Positions 32,754-42,891 of a DNA stretch of 64,000 nucleotides are shown in pieces (positions within the stretch are counted from its first letter, which is position 1; each line of letters begins with the position of its first letter). The notes under the pieces were generated by a model. The model saw nothing but the letters and a program-made list of their open reading frames with translations, was not told where the DNA came from and searched no databases. The translations under genes and the position numbers were made by a program. The DNA is from Lentilactobacillus otakiensis DSM 19908 = JCM 15040. Its GTDB lineage: Bacteria; Bacillota; Bacilli; Lactobacillales; Lactobacillaceae. The DNA lies in assembly GCF_001434145.1 (NCBI RefSeq), contig NZ_AZED01000014.1, forward strand, positions 310,001 to 374,000, in the 5' to 3' direction.

Positions 32754-35700
32754 TCAACTCACCTCCGTTTTTAAATTATCTAAGTTAACAGTGACAACTT
32801 TAGAAACGCCTGATTCCTGCATTGTCACACCATACAGTTGATCGGCGTAAATCATGGTTTCTTTTCGGTGGGTAATGACAACGAATTGAGTTTCATCACC
32901 GAAACGCTTCAAATACTTAGCAAAACGATCCGCATTGAATGGATCAAGGGCGGCTTCGGCCTCATCTAGAATACAGAATGGAACCGGGCGAACTTTGATG
33001 ATCGCAAACAGCAGGGTAATCGCTGTTAAAGCCTTTTCCCCACCGGACAGTAAGCTTAAATTACGGTAGTTCTTGCCAGGCGGCTTGACCATAATTTCAA
33101 TTCCAGTATCCAGCATATCATCGGGATCGGTCAAGACCAGCTTGGCTTCCCCACCACCAAACATGTCAACAAAGACTTTGGAAAAAGCTTTGCTGACTTG
33201 GTTAAACGCGGTGGCAAACTTATTGGAAATTGTTGAATCCATATCGCGCATGGTGGAAGTTAAATGATCTTTGGCATCAAGTAAATCTTGTTTTTGTTTG
33301 GTTAAAAAGTCAAACCGTTTGGAAACTTCTTTGAATTCTTGAATGGCACCGATATTGACTGGACCGATCTCATCAATTCCAGTTCGAAGCATTTTAATCT
33401 GACTGGCGACTTGTTTTTCGTCCCAGTTCCAGTCAGGGTTCGTCAAATCAGGTTGTTCAATTTGGTAAGATTCTCTTAATGTCGCCAAATTACCATCTAA
33501 ATCCTGACGGTTCTTAGCTGCTTTTTGCTGGGCACTGGTCAGTTCATACTTGGCATTGTTTAAATTAATCTGTTCATCTTGGATGGTTTGGTTCAAATCA
33601 TCTAGGCGACTCTGACCAGCTTCAATGGTTGTTTTGAGCTTTTTAAGATCCAAATTTGTTGAATCCTGCGCAGTTTGAGCAGCATCAATTTCCTTGTTCA
33701 AACTGCCGGAATCCACTTGGTGGTTGAGTTCGGTTTCTAATTTTGTTCGTTGCTCAACCAACTGACCACGGTCGTGCTGGTGATTGGTTATTTGCGTATT
33801 AATTGCCGTTTGATCAACCTTGAGTTGGCTCAACTTTTGCTCTTCCACAACAATCTCTTCGTGGAGGGATTGTTTCTGGGTGGCAAATTTTTCGGCTGAT
33901 TGCTTGACGTTAGCTAATTGAACGCGTTTATCGTCAAGCTGATCATTCGTATTCTGGATTTGTTGTTCAATTGTTTTTTGCCGATCAGCCAGTTCTGAAC
34001 TGTCACTGGACTCGCCAGTTTGAGATGAATTTTTGATTGCTAACTGCAGTGTTTTGAGTTCCCGCTGCTTTTCTTGAGCAGCTGTTCGCAATGTTTGACA
34101 ATCATTTTCCAGAGCGCTAACTTTCTGTTGGATTTGGTAAACTTTCTGTTGGCCACGTTCGTGAGAAGCCTCAATCTTTGCAAGTTCATCTTTGGCGTTC
34201 TGAAGCTGTTTTTCATTTTCAGCTAATTTTTGGTCCATTTGAGCAGTCGATTTATTCAAGGCTTCCAATTCGTTTTTTTGAACCAACACACCTTGATTAT
34301 CATTGCGGTTGGCTCCACCTGTAAGTGAGCCACCGGCATTAACCACTTGGCCGTCTAGTGTCACAATTCGGGTTCGATGATTAATTTGTTTGGAAATGTT
34401 GATCGCACTATCAAGCTTGTCGGCAATGATGGTGGTTCCAAGAAGAAAAGCTTTAATCTTGCTTAAATTGTTGGGCATCGTGACTAAGTCAGCGGCAACC
34501 CCAATAAATCCAGGTACTGCTTGAGCCTCTCGAATAACATTTGGGTTTAATTGATGGCCATTGATCGTGGAAATCGGTAAGAGTGTGACTCTTCCCAACC
34601 GCTCTTTTGTCAGCAAGCGAATTGCCGCAGATGCGGCTTGATTATTTTCGACAATGATGTGTTGAGCCTGTGACCCCAGGGCGGTCTCGATTGCTTTGAC
34701 GTATTTTTCATTAATTTCAAGGTAATCAGAAACCGGTCCCAATATTCCGGTTAATTCATTTTTTCGTTTGAGAAGATTGGCAACCCCACGATAAAAGCCG
34801 CGATAAGAATCGTGGAGATTTTTAAGTGATTCTGCCTTGGCTTTGGCTTGTTCGGCTATCTTTAAAGCTGCCAGCCAGTTGGCCTGCGACTGGTCCACTG
34901 CCTGTTTGCGGGCATTCATAAGTTTGGCCAAATCTGCCAGTTTGGCGGCGACATCTTTTAGATCGGACCGAGTTTCATTCAAAGTGGTTTGCTTGTCGCT
35001 GAATTGTTCTTGAGTCTGGTGCAAATCGTCGGTTGCTTTAGCGATCCGTTGTCGTTGTGACCCAAGTCGTTCTTCCAACTGCCGATCATCATGACTTTTC
35101 ATGGTAATCCGGTTCTTAATGGTCGTCTTTTGTTGCAGCAAGTCAACGTATTGATTACGCAGTTTGTCGATTTCTCCCTCAATGACAGAGACACTGTTGG
35201 CCTTTTCTTTGGCTGCAACTTGATTGAACTGGTCTTGTTTGGCGTCAATTTTAGCTGCAAGCCGTTTACCAGCATCAATTGATTGGCTGAGTTTGACCTT
35301 GTAGTCGTCAATTTGTTTGTCGGTTAATTTGATTTGTTCGGAAATCCGCTTTAAGTCGGCATCTTTAAACGACTTTTCCTGTGCTGTTAGTTGATGTTTG
35401 CTTTTTAACGATTGAATCCGTTCCGTGATTTCTAATAATTGATCATTTAAGTGGTCAATTGTGGACCGATTTGCAGTCAGCTTGGTTTTTAATTGATCCC
35501 TGGAGTTTTCATCTTTTCGAACCTGGGCATAGATTTTGTTAACCAGGTCCGACTTTTCAGAAACAGTTTGCTTAACATGATTTGAATCATTCATCAGCTG
35601 CTTGGTTGATAAAATCAACTGCTGCTTTTCAAACTGATCCAAACGTTTCTTTTGATCAAGATAATCTGTTGCCAAACTGCTCTGTTCTTCAAGGGGCGCC

Positions 35701-36305
35701 ATCCGTCCCCGGAGTTCGGAAATAATATCTTCAACTCGGTTAAGATTGTCGGTTGTTTCATCAATTTCTTTTTGGGCGGTGTTCTTGTGCTGCTTATATT
35801 TGTACACACCAGCCACGTTCTCGATGATTGAGCGCCGTTCTTCTGGTTTACTATTAAAAATCTGTTCAACATTTCCTTGAGAAATAATTGATAATGAGCC
35901 CTGACCAATTCCTGTATCCATGAATAAATCAGTAATATCTTTCAGGCGGCATTGCTTTTCGTTCAGGTAATAAGAACTATCACCGTTGCGGAAGAGTTTT
36001 CGGGACAGTTTCAATTCATCAAATGGGGTTTGAATGAAATGGTCAGAATTGTCCAAAGTTAACGTAACGGACGCCATGCCTAAAGACCGTCGATCAGCGG
36101 AGCCCGAAAAAATAACATCAGGCATCCGTGACCCACGGAGATTTTTGGCAGATTGTTCCCCCATTACCCAACGAATGGATTCAGCAATATTGCTTTTTCC
36201 ACTACCATTGGGACCAACAATTCCGGTCATCCCACCCGGAAAGTTAATGAGTGTTTTATCCGCAAATGATTTAAAACCTACAATTTCAATGGATTTAAGT
36301 TGCAC
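32754..36305 (-). CDS. smc: Chromosome partition protein SMC
   Basis: SMC is the condensin ATPase that, with ScpA and ScpB, compacts and separates chromosomes. It has 1183 residues. Walker A is GIVGPNGSGKSNIAE (about 29-43). Two long coiled coils (about 165-500 and 670-1010) flank the hinge (about 515-640, with GILGPVSDYLEI and GGSLTGG just after). The C-terminal head has the signature LLSGGEKALTAITLLFAI (about 1090) and Walker B FCILDEAEAALDPFN (about 1115). The start is GTG 36305, 7 bases after GGAG. It lies between rnc and ftsY as in many Firmicutes. Confidence 0.97.
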   Translation of the reverse strand: MQLKSIEIVGFKSFADKTLINFPGGMTGIVGPNGSGKSNIAESIRWVMGEQSAKNLRGSRMPDVIFSGSADRRSLGMASVTLTLDNSDHFIQTPFDELKLSRKLFRNGDSSYYLNEKQCRLKDITDLFMDTGIGQGSLSIISQGNVEQIFNSKPEERRSIIENVAGVYKYKQHKNTAQKEIDETTDNLNRVEDIISELRGRMAPLEEQSSLATDYLDQKKRLDQFEKQQLILSTKQLMNDSNHVKQTVSEKSDLVNKIYAQVRKDENSRDQLKTKLTANRSTIDHLNDQLLEITERIQSLKSKHQLTAQEKSFKDADLKRISEQIKLTDKQIDDYKVKLSQSIDAGKRLAAKIDAKQDQFNQVAAKEKANSVSVIEGEIDKLRNQYVDLLQQKTTIKNRITMKSHDDRQLEERLGSQRQRIAKATDDLHQTQEQFSDKQTTLNETRSDLKDVAAKLADLAKLMNARKQAVDQSQANWLAALKIAEQAKAKAESLKNLHDSYRGFYRGVANLLKRKNELTGILGPVSDYLEINEKYVKAIETALGSQAQHIIVENNQAASAAIRLLTKERLGRVTLLPISTINGHQLNPNVIREAQAVPGFIGVAADLVTMPNNLSKIKAFLLGTTIIADKLDSAINISKQINHRTRIVTLDGQVVNAGGSLTGGANRNDNQGVLVQKNELEALNKSTAQMDQKLAENEKQLQNAKDELAKIEASHERGQQKVYQIQQKVSALENDCQTLRTAAQEKQRELKTLQLAIKNSSQTGESSDSSELADRQKTIEQQIQNTNDQLDDKRVQLANVKQSAEKFATQKQSLHEEIVVEEQKLSQLKVDQTAINTQITNHQHDRGQLVEQRTKLETELNHQVDSGSLNKEIDAAQTAQDSTNLDLKKLKTTIEAGQSRLDDLNQTIQDEQINLNNAKYELTSAQQKAAKNRQDLDGNLATLRESYQIEQPDLTNPDWNWDEKQVASQIKMLRTGIDEIGPVNIGAIQEFKEVSKRFDFLTKQKQDLLDAKDHLTSTMRDMDSTISNKFATAFNQVSKAFSKVFVDMFGGGEAKLVLTDPDDMLDTGIEIMVKPPGKNYRNLSLLSGGEKALTAITLLFAIIKVRPVPFCILDEAEAALDPFNADRFAKYLKRFGDETQFVVITHRKETMIYADQLYGVTMQESGVSKVVTVNLDNLKTEVS

Positions 36306-36319
36306 ACTCGTTCTCCAGT

Positions 36320-37030
36320 CTAAACTAGATTGTCTCCCTCTGTATCAAACTGCTCCAGCGCTTGCTGAGCAGCCTTTTGTTCAGCGCCCTTTTTGGAATG
36401 ACCAATCCCGACACCGTATAGTTTGCCGTCAATCGAAACGTTGACTTTAAACGATCGATCATTATCAGGACCGTATTCATCAACTAATTCATAGTCGATC
36501 GCAACCGGACCGTCAGCTTGAGCGAGTTCCTGCAATTCTGTCTTGTGATCGAAGAATTCCGCAAACATGCCTTCGTCCAGTTTAGGGAAAATAACTTTGG
36601 TCACAAAGCGGGTAACTTCTGCTTGTCCCTGATCAAGGTATAAACAGCCAACAAATGATTCGAAAATATCACATAGTAGTGAATCACGATCGCGGGCACC
36701 CGCTTTCTCTTCACCTCTGCCCAAACGAATATATTTGTTGAAATTGCATTCCCTGGCAAATGTACTAAAACTTTGTTCGTTGACCATTGCTGCCCGCAGC
36801 CGAGTTAATCGACCCTGAGGCATCTTAGGATAACGTTTGAAAATATAGTCGGAAACGATCAGTTGTAAGACAGCATCACCCAAAAATTCCAATCGTTCAT
36901 AAAACTTCAGTCCTTCACCGCGATGTTCGTTAACATATGAAGCTTGTGTAAATGCCTCGTCGAGTAAAGCCTGATCATCGATATGAATGTCAAAGTCCTG
37001 TTTTAACATTTCATTTAAGCCTTTTATCAA
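36320..37030 (-). CDS. rnc: Ribonuclease III
   Basis: RNase III cuts double-stranded RNA in rRNA precursors and structured mRNAs. It has 236 residues. The catalytic signature ERLEFLGDAVLQL (about 45-57) and the downstream DSLLCDIFESFVGCLYLD (about 120-137) carry the metal-binding Glu and Asp. The dsRNA-binding domain is at about 160-230, with DNDRSFKVNVSI and HSKKGAEQKAAQQAL. The start is TTG 37030, 6 bases after GGAGGT; an ATG seven codons in lacks its own site. A stem-loop with T-run lies between it and acpP. Confidence 0.96.
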   Translation of the reverse strand: MIKGLNEMLKQDFDIHIDDQALLDEAFTQASYVNEHRGEGLKFYERLEFLGDAVLQLIVSDYIFKRYPKMPQGRLTRLRAAMVNEQSFSTFARECNFNKYIRLGRGEEKAGARDRDSLLCDIFESFVGCLYLDQGQAEVTRFVTKVIFPKLDEGMFAEFFDHKTELQELAQADGPVAIDYELVDEYGPDNDRSFKVNVSIDGKLYGVGIGHSKKGAEQKAAQQALEQFDTEGDNLV

Positions 37031-37063
37031 TCTTGTACCTCCAAATAAAATCCAGATAACAGT

Positions 37064-37104
37064 AAAAAATTGAAATTATATCAATCCTGAAATAATTTCA
37101 ATTT
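37064..37104 (-). terminator. Terminator or attenuator between acpP and rnc
   Basis: On the - strand AAATTGAAATTA (37104-37093) pairs perfectly with TAATTTCAATTT (37078-37067), ending in T6. Abundant acpP message could stop here, with partial read-through into rnc-smc-ftsY. Confidence 0.75.
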
Positions 37105-37117
37105 GTGATTACTTTTA

Positions 37118-37360
37118 TTATTTTTGATGAGCCATGATGTAGTCAACAGCTTCGTTAATTGTGTTCAGCTTTTCAGCATCCTCATCCGAAATTTCAGCAT
37201 TAAAAGTATCTTCCATGTCCAGCACAAATTCAACAAAGTCAATTGAATCAGCGTCCAGATCATTTTTAAAATTCAAGTCACCGGTAATTTTACTTCGGTC
37301 GACATCAAATTGGTCAGCCACTAAATCGGCAATTTTTGCGAACACTTCGTTTTTATCCAT
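37118..37360 (-). CDS. acpP: Acyl carrier protein
   Basis: The protein carries growing fatty acids on a phosphopantetheine arm. It has 80 acidic residues. The attachment Ser is in DLDADSIDFVEFV (Ser near residue 38), where many family members have DSLD. The start is ATG 37360; a GTG four codons upstream overlaps the ribosome binding site. It lies between plsX and rnc, the usual Firmicutes place, supplying acyl-ACP to PlsX. Confidence 0.95.
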   Translation of the reverse strand: MDKNEVFAKIADLVADQFDVDRSKITGDLNFKNDLDADSIDFVEFVLDMEDTFNAEISDEDAEKLNTINEAVDYIMAHQK

Positions 37361-37412
37361 TTTGATAAACACCTATTTCATAAAATTAATTTGCTAATTA
37401 CCATTATATCAA

Positions 37413-38456
37413 CTATTTACTGCTTTTGATACTATCTTTTATTTGTTGCAGTTCGTCAGCGTGATCGGTAACATATTTGTCCAAATCTGGAATCATGTTA
37501 GACAAAATAATTTGGCGAATCTGGCCGATGGTGTTCTTGACGGTGTCAGCTTTGCTGCTGCCGTGAGTTTTCACAACCGGTGCTTTGACTCCCAACAGTA
37601 CGGCGCCACCGTACTGAGAATAATCCATCGAACTGCCGATCTTATGAAAAGTATCTTTGAGCATCAAGGCACCAAACTTGGCTTTGGTGCCATTGCCCAT
37701 GATGGTGCTCTTAATGAGTTTCATCATTGACAATGCAGTTCCTTCAATACTCTTTAAAACGGCATTCCCAGTAAAGCCATCAGTTACGACAACGTCGGCC
37801 GCCCCATTTAGCAATTCACGGGATTCAACGTTCCCGACAAAATTGATGTCTTTGTCAGCCGCCAACAGATCATGAACCTTGCGATGATTCATATCACCCT
37901 TATCAGCTTCGGTTCCGTTATTCAGCAACCCAATTCGGGGATTTTTAACCTGGTTCACATTTTGAGCATAATACTTACCCATGAGGGCATATTGGTAAAT
38001 GTTCAAGACTTTGGTATCGGCATTAGCACCAACGTCAATCATCACAAACTTATTTTGATTTTTGCCTGCAATAACTGGCAGGGTCGTCGTCAAACCTGGG
38101 CGATCAATTCCTTTAATTCGGCCAACAATAAATAATCCAGCTGCTAAGATTGCGCCGGTGTTCCCTGCAGAAAAGAATGCATCTGCATTGCCTTCTTTAA
38201 CAGCGGTTGCCGCAAGGACAATACTGGATTGTTTCTTGGTCCGAACTGCTTTAACGGGTTCATCACCCATTTCAATGACTTCGTTGGCTTGGACGATCTG
38301 AATTCGTTCATCGTTGGTCAGATATTTTTTGATTTGGTCCGTTTTTCCATATAATTGAAATTCAACGTCAGGATAAGCATCCCGCGCCAATTGGATTCCT
38401 TCAACAACTTCTTTAGGGGCGTAATCGCCGCCCATTGCGTCAACTGCAATTTTCAT
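37413..38456 (-). CDS. plsX: Phosphate acyltransferase PlsX
   Basis: PlsX converts acyl-ACP to acyl-phosphate for PlsY. It has 347 residues, slightly longer than average. MKIAVDAMGGDYAPKEVVEG opens the protein. SAGNTGAILAAGLFIVGRIKG (in SAGNTGAILAA and VGRIKG, about 99) and DVVVTDGFTGNAVLKSIEG (about 215) are family motifs, as is GGAVLLGVKAPVVKTHGSS (about 284). AGGAG precedes the ATG. It is followed by acpP and preceded by recG. FakA and the DegV protein encoded nearby also make acyl-phosphate, so PlsX may work in both directions. Confidence 0.97.
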   Translation of the reverse strand: MKIAVDAMGGDYAPKEVVEGIQLARDAYPDVEFQLYGKTDQIKKYLTNDERIQIVQANEVIEMGDEPVKAVRTKKQSSIVLAATAVKEGNADAFFSAGNTGAILAAGLFIVGRIKGIDRPGLTTTLPVIAGKNQNKFVMIDVGANADTKVLNIYQYALMGKYYAQNVNQVKNPRIGLLNNGTEADKGDMNHRKVHDLLAADKDINFVGNVESRELLNGAADVVVTDGFTGNAVLKSIEGTALSMMKLIKSTIMGNGTKAKFGALMLKDTFHKIGSSMDYSQYGGAVLLGVKAPVVKTHGSSKADTVKNTIGQIRQIILSNMIPDLDKYVTDHADELQQIKDSIKSSK

Positions 38457-38470
38457 TTTTAACTCCTATT

Positions 38471-40501
38471 TTAATCAGTAGTAATGATTTCATTGTACTT
38501 TAAGTATCGCACTAATTGTACATTTTCTGGATTTTTTTGCCAATCCTTGTGGACGGTAATGCTTTGAGCTTCTTGGTTAGCAACTTGTAAAATATTAAGA
38601 TCGCCAACTGGATCAGCGACTTTAAAGTCGGGCATTCCTGACTGTTTACTGCCGGTGATATCGCCCTGCCCCCGTAATTCCAAATCTTTTTGAGAGAGGA
38701 AAAAGCCATCGGTACTGCTGGCAACTGCGGTCATCCGTTTCTTGCCGAGTTCATTTTTCGGATCGGCAATCAAAATGCAATACGACTGAGTATCGCCACG
38801 ACCAACCCGGCCACGTAATTGATGAAGCTGTGCCAAGCCAAAATGATCTGCGTCAAAGATCAGCATTGTGTTGGCATTGGCAACATCCACGCCGACTTCA
38901 ATGACGGTCGTTGCCACCAAGACTTGAAACTGGTTATTCTTAAAATCAGCCATAGCAGTGTCTTTTTCTTCATCTGTCATTCGGCCGTGTAGTAACCCAA
39001 CTGAATAGGCTGGTTCAAAAATCGCTTTGAATCGATCAAAAATTGCCAAGGCATTTTTCATATCAACCGCTTCTGATTCTTCAATCAGTGGCGTCACAAC
39101 GTAGATCTGATTACCGGCATCAAGTTGCTTTTTGACAAATCGAATGGCAGAATCTGTTTTCGCAGAAGTAATCCAGGTTGTTTTGATGGGTTTACGCCCC
39201 TTTGGCAGTTCATCGATCACAGAAACGTCCATGTCACCATACATCGTGATTGCCAACGTTCGGGGAATCGGTGTCGCCGTCATGGCCAACATATTGGTAC
39301 TCCGCCCTTTTAAGCATAACGCTTGGCGTTGGTTGACACCAAATCGATGTTGTTCATCAATGACTGCCAGCCCAAGATCGTCATAATCCACTTGGTCTTG
39401 AAAAAGCGCATGAGTGCCGACAATTAAATTAACTTCGCCGTCGGCAATCCTTGGTAGCATTGCTTTTCGTGCCAAGCTGCTGGTGGCGCCAGTTAATAAG
39501 GCAATATTAACATTCAGGCCGGCAAACATCTTGGCAAATGTATTTGCATGCTGTTCCGCCAAGATTTCTGTCGGTGCCATGATCGCAGCTTGTTTGTGGG
39601 CACTGATTGCAGCGAGAATTGCGATCGCTGCGACAACTGTCTTACCACTGCCGACGTCTCCTTGAAGCAGCCGATTCATTTCAAGTGGCTGAGCAAGATC
39701 GGCTAGAATTTCGTTGACCACTTTGTTTTGTGAGTCAGTAAGTTTGAATTTTAGTTGATTGGTAAATTTTTGAATTAACTGTGAATCATATGCAATGACT
39801 GCAGCTGGATCCGGCTTTCGATGCTGCTGTTTTAAAATTTGAATCTTCATCGCAAACAAGAAGAATTCCATAAATTTGGCAGTTCGAAAAGCTTTTTGAG
39901 CCGCAACTGGTGATTCAGGAAAATGAATGTTTTTGATCGTATCATGGAATGACTCTAAACGGTATTTCGTTCGAATTGATTCTGGAATGATATCGTCAAG
40001 TTGATCCTCGTATTCATCGAAGCCCAATTTGACAAGTTGCTTAATCGTGTTTTGTTTAACTTCTTTGTTGCTGGGATAAATTGAATCGTAGGTATCACTC
40101 TTATCACCATTTAAAATTTTCATTCCCTGAATTTGATTACGATTTCGATCAAACGTTCCGAAAATAATAACTGGTGCCTCAAGCTCAAGTTGTTTTTTAA
40201 GCCAAGGCTGATTAAAGAATGTCACATTATAAATATCATCATTGATCTTAAGGTGAAAGCCCAGCCGACTCCTACGTCTACCAAAAAAGTTCACGGTCGG
40301 TTCGCTAATGACCGTTCCTTTAACTGTCACTTTTTGTCCATCAACGGCTGTACGGAGATCCTTTAATGATAAGTCGTCATAGCGTCGAGGATAATAGGTC
40401 AGTAAATCATTGATTGTATTAATGCCAAGCTTATTTAGAGCAGTTAGCCGTTTTTCGCCGACACCTTTGAGAACGCCGACTGAATCGCTCAAACTGGCCA
40501 T
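38471..40501 (-). CDS. recG: ATP-dependent DNA helicase RecG
   Basis: RecG reverses stalled replication forks and processes Holliday junctions. It has 676 residues. An N-terminal wedge/OB domain (about 50-160) with KVTVKGTVISEPTVNFFGRRRSRLGF-type strands (seen as VKGTVISEP and FFGRRRSRL) precedes the helicase core. Motif I is LLQGDVGSGKTVVAAIA (about 277), motif II is VIDEQHRFGVNQRQ (about 376), and the second lobe has TTVIEVGVDVANANTM and QLRGRVGRGDTQSYC. AGGAGGG precedes the ATG. A weak terminator separates it from fakA. Confidence 0.97.
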   Translation of the reverse strand: MASLSDSVGVLKGVGEKRLTALNKLGINTINDLLTYYPRRYDDLSLKDLRTAVDGQKVTVKGTVISEPTVNFFGRRRSRLGFHLKINDDIYNVTFFNQPWLKKQLELEAPVIIFGTFDRNRNQIQGMKILNGDKSDTYDSIYPSNKEVKQNTIKQLVKLGFDEYEDQLDDIIPESIRTKYRLESFHDTIKNIHFPESPVAAQKAFRTAKFMEFFLFAMKIQILKQQHRKPDPAAVIAYDSQLIQKFTNQLKFKLTDSQNKVVNEILADLAQPLEMNRLLQGDVGSGKTVVAAIAILAAISAHKQAAIMAPTEILAEQHANTFAKMFAGLNVNIALLTGATSSLARKAMLPRIADGEVNLIVGTHALFQDQVDYDDLGLAVIDEQHRFGVNQRQALCLKGRSTNMLAMTATPIPRTLAITMYGDMDVSVIDELPKGRKPIKTTWITSAKTDSAIRFVKKQLDAGNQIYVVTPLIEESEAVDMKNALAIFDRFKAIFEPAYSVGLLHGRMTDEEKDTAMADFKNNQFQVLVATTVIEVGVDVANANTMLIFDADHFGLAQLHQLRGRVGRGDTQSYCILIADPKNELGKKRMTAVASSTDGFFLSQKDLELRGQGDITGSKQSGMPDFKVADPVGDLNILQVANQEAQSITVHKDWQKNPENVQLVRYLKYNEIITTD

Positions 40502-40530
40502 ATTATCCCTCCTTTGTTTTTGATATAAAT

Positions 40531-40560
40531 AAAAGTTTGGCCAACTGTGACCAAACTTTT
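40531..40560 (-). terminator. Weak terminator between fakA and recG
   Basis: AAAAGTTTGG (40531-40540) and CCAAACTTTT (40551-40560) form a 10-bp stem. The following tract is T-rich but interrupted. Confidence 0.6.
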
Positions 40561-40570
40561 AGGAATTTGC

Positions 40571-42280
40571 TTATTCGACAGAAATCAAAAATGGATAAAC
40601 CGGTTGATCACCTTCGTGGATTTCAACTTCCAATTCATCGTCGAGCTTTAAAATACCGGCTTGAACTTTTTCGGCAGCTGATTTGTCAGTGCCTTCACCA
40701 TAAATAATGGTAATCGCTTCACTGTCGTCATCCAACATCTTGCCAACCATTTTAATTGAAGTCTCAACCAAATCATCACCAACTGTGGCAATATCTCCAT
40801 CAACAATACCCATAAATTGATCCTTTTTGATATCTAAATCGTCAATCTTGGTATCTCGAATGGCTGTCGTAACCTGACCGGATTTAACGGTTGGCAGATT
40901 GTCTTCCATTGCTTTTTGATTATCTGAAAGTGAATTTTCTGGGTTGAAGCCAAGCATGGCGGTAATCCCTTGCGAGATCGTCTTGGAATGGACAATGACG
41001 GTCGGAATATCAACCACTTTAGCGGCTTGCTCAGCCGCCAGAAAAATATTTTTATTGTTCGGCAACACGATTGCTTGTTTGGCTTTGGTGTTCTTAATGG
41101 CATTCACAATGTCTTCAGTACTTGGATTCATTGTCTGACCGCCACTGACGATATAGTTAACACCTAAGCTTTCGAACAATTGGTTAAGGCCCTTACCTGA
41201 TGAGACTGAAATAATGGCGGTATCTGAAGTAGGTTGTTGCGTATTAATGCTTTCAGCCTTCTCGATTGGTGAAGCTTCTTCAGTGTTTTCTTCGTCCTCT
41301 TCAATAATCGTTTCTTGTTGAAGACGCATGTTATCAACTTTGACGGTTGCTAAATCACCAAACTCCTGGCCCCAAGCAAGAACCTTGCCTGGATGTTCGG
41401 TATGAACGTGGACTTTAACGATGTCGTCATCATTAATGACCAGCAGAGAGTCCCCAAGTTTGGCTAAATAATCATAGAAAGTCTGGTAATCGAATTTGTG
41501 GTCAACTTCGCGGCCTTTTCCAATCCGAACCATGATCTGAGTACAATAACCATAAACAATATCTTCAGGATTTAATTTACTTTGAACGCTTTGATCAGCC
41601 ACTTTAATCATCTGATTCATTTCGGCATCATTTGGCTGATATTCGCCTGATTCAGCTTCATCACGGCCATTTAAGACGTCATCAAAGGCTTCCAGTACAA
41701 AGACCAGTCCCTGACCACCGGAATCCACAACGCCCACCTGCTTCAACACAGGCAGTAAATCAGGCGTCTTCTCCAAAGCTGATTGTGAAGCCTTGTAAAT
41801 GGCATCCATGACTGCAACAACATCATTGGTGGTTGCAGCAGCCTTTTTACCAGCGGTAGCGGCCATCCTGACAACCGTCAAAATGGTTCCCTCGGTTGGC
41901 TTCATAACTGATTTGTAGGCAATTTCGGTTCCAGCAACAAAGGCATCCGAGATGTCTTGGGCGCTGAGTGTTTCCTTGCCTTCTGTAGACTTTGAGAAGC
42001 CACGGAAAATTTGCGATAAAATAACCCCTGAGTTACCACGAGCACCCATTAAGAGACCCTTGGCCAAGGCAGCGGTTAAGTCGCCGACATTCGTCTTGAC
42101 GTCTTTGTTGACATATTTGTACCCGGAAGCCATTGATAGGCTCATATTGGTGCCAGTATCACCATCCGGAACTGGAAATACGTTTAATGAATTGATAAAA
42201 TCAGAATTTTTATTTAATTTAGTTGCGGCTGCTTGAACCATCGCCGTAAATTCGGTGTTGGTAATTTCTGTAACTTTCAA
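40571..42280 (-). CDS. fakA: Fatty acid kinase catalytic subunit FakA (YloV-like)
   Basis: FakA phosphorylates fatty acids held by DegV/FakB proteins to acyl-phosphate. It has about 569 residues. The DAK2-like N-terminal domain has LNVFPVPDGDTGTNMSLSMASG (as NVFPVPDGDTGTNMSLSMA, about 31) with the Asp cluster that binds magnesium-ATP, then LLMGARGNSGVILSQIFRGF (as MGARGNSGVILSQI). The middle and C-terminal FakB-binding domains contain a Glu-rich linker (about 325-345). The apparent ATG at 42301 overlaps the AAGGAGG site, so a TTG at 42280 (or 42283) is preferred. It follows the asp23-like gene and precedes recG and plsX. Confidence 0.93.
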   Translation of the reverse strand: MKVTEITNTEFTAMVQAAATKLNKNSDFINSLNVFPVPDGDTGTNMSLSMASGYKYVNKDVKTNVGDLTAALAKGLLMGARGNSGVILSQIFRGFSKSTEGKETLSAQDISDAFVAGTEIAYKSVMKPTEGTILTVVRMAATAGKKAAATTNDVVAVMDAIYKASQSALEKTPDLLPVLKQVGVVDSGGQGLVFVLEAFDDVLNGRDEAESGEYQPNDAEMNQMIKVADQSVQSKLNPEDIVYGYCTQIMVRIGKGREVDHKFDYQTFYDYLAKLGDSLLVINDDDIVKVHVHTEHPGKVLAWGQEFGDLATVKVDNMRLQQETIIEEDEENTEEASPIEKAESINTQQPTSDTAIISVSSGKGLNQLFESLGVNYIVSGGQTMNPSTEDIVNAIKNTKAKQAIVLPNNKNIFLAAEQAAKVVDIPTVIVHSKTISQGITAMLGFNPENSLSDNQKAMEDNLPTVKSGQVTTAIRDTKIDDLDIKKDQFMGIVDGDIATVGDDLVETSIKMVGKMLDDDSEAITIIYGEGTDKSAAEKVQAGILKLDDELEVEIHEGDQPVYPFLISVE

Positions 42281-42309
42281 CAACTTGTCCTCCTTGGTCA
42301 TTCGCGTAA

Positions 42310-42672
42310 TCAGTCGTTCATTACCTGAACGCCTTGAATGATTACATTGACCGAATTTGCAGATACCCCAAGCATACTTTGTAGGTTATACTTAACCTTT
42401 GCTTGAACGTTTTTAGAAACTTCTGAAATTTTATTGCCATATGCGACAATAATATAAACGTTAATTTCAATTTCATTATCGTGTTGTTTAACGACAACGC
42501 CTTTGAAATAATTTTCACGATTTAGAATGGTATTAACGTTGTCTCTGAGCTGATTGCGACTTGCCATACCAACGACACCATAATTGTCGGTCGCAGCACC
42601 GCCAACAACATTTGCGATAACATTGTTGTCGATGTCAACTGTTCCAAATCTTGTTTTGATTTTGACGGCCAT
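42310..42672 (-). CDS. yloU: Asp23/Gls24-family envelope stress protein YloU
   Basis: Asp23-family proteins are small alkaline-shock or envelope-linked proteins. It has 120 residues. TRFGTVDIDNNVIANVVGGAA (as TVDIDNNVIANVV, about 10), INVYIIVAYGNKISEVSKNVQAKVK (as IIVAYGNKISEVSKNVQ, about 73) and the C-terminal VNVIIQGVQV are the family pattern. Its molecular role is unknown. It always precedes the FakA/YloV gene in Firmicutes, as here, and is divergent from rpmB. A second family member lies at 62.6 kb. Confidence 0.93.
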   Translation of the reverse strand: MAVKIKTRFGTVDIDNNVIANVVGGAATDNYGVVGMASRNQLRDNVNTILNRENYFKGVVVKQHDNEIEINVYIIVAYGNKISEVSKNVQAKVKYNLQSMLGVSANSVNVIIQGVQVMND

Positions 42673-42891
42673 GTGCAGCAGCCTCCTTATTTTCTATTTA
42701 CCTATTAACGATAGTTAATATTACCACAATAACGCTAAAAACCAAAGTAATCTTGATGGTTGGAAATGGGCTGTCAAGTATAATTACTTGAAAGAAAAGT
42801 ATTGCAATATCAATGTATCTATGATAAATTATTCTAGTGTAATGAAACAGACTTTAACACTAAAATCAAAGAGAAGGGAGATTTGTTACCC

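Noticed and set aside
42870-42880. GAGAAGGG as a DNA-translocase orienting motif
   Set aside because: A single copy coincides with the rpmB ribosome binding site; no biased distribution could be shown.
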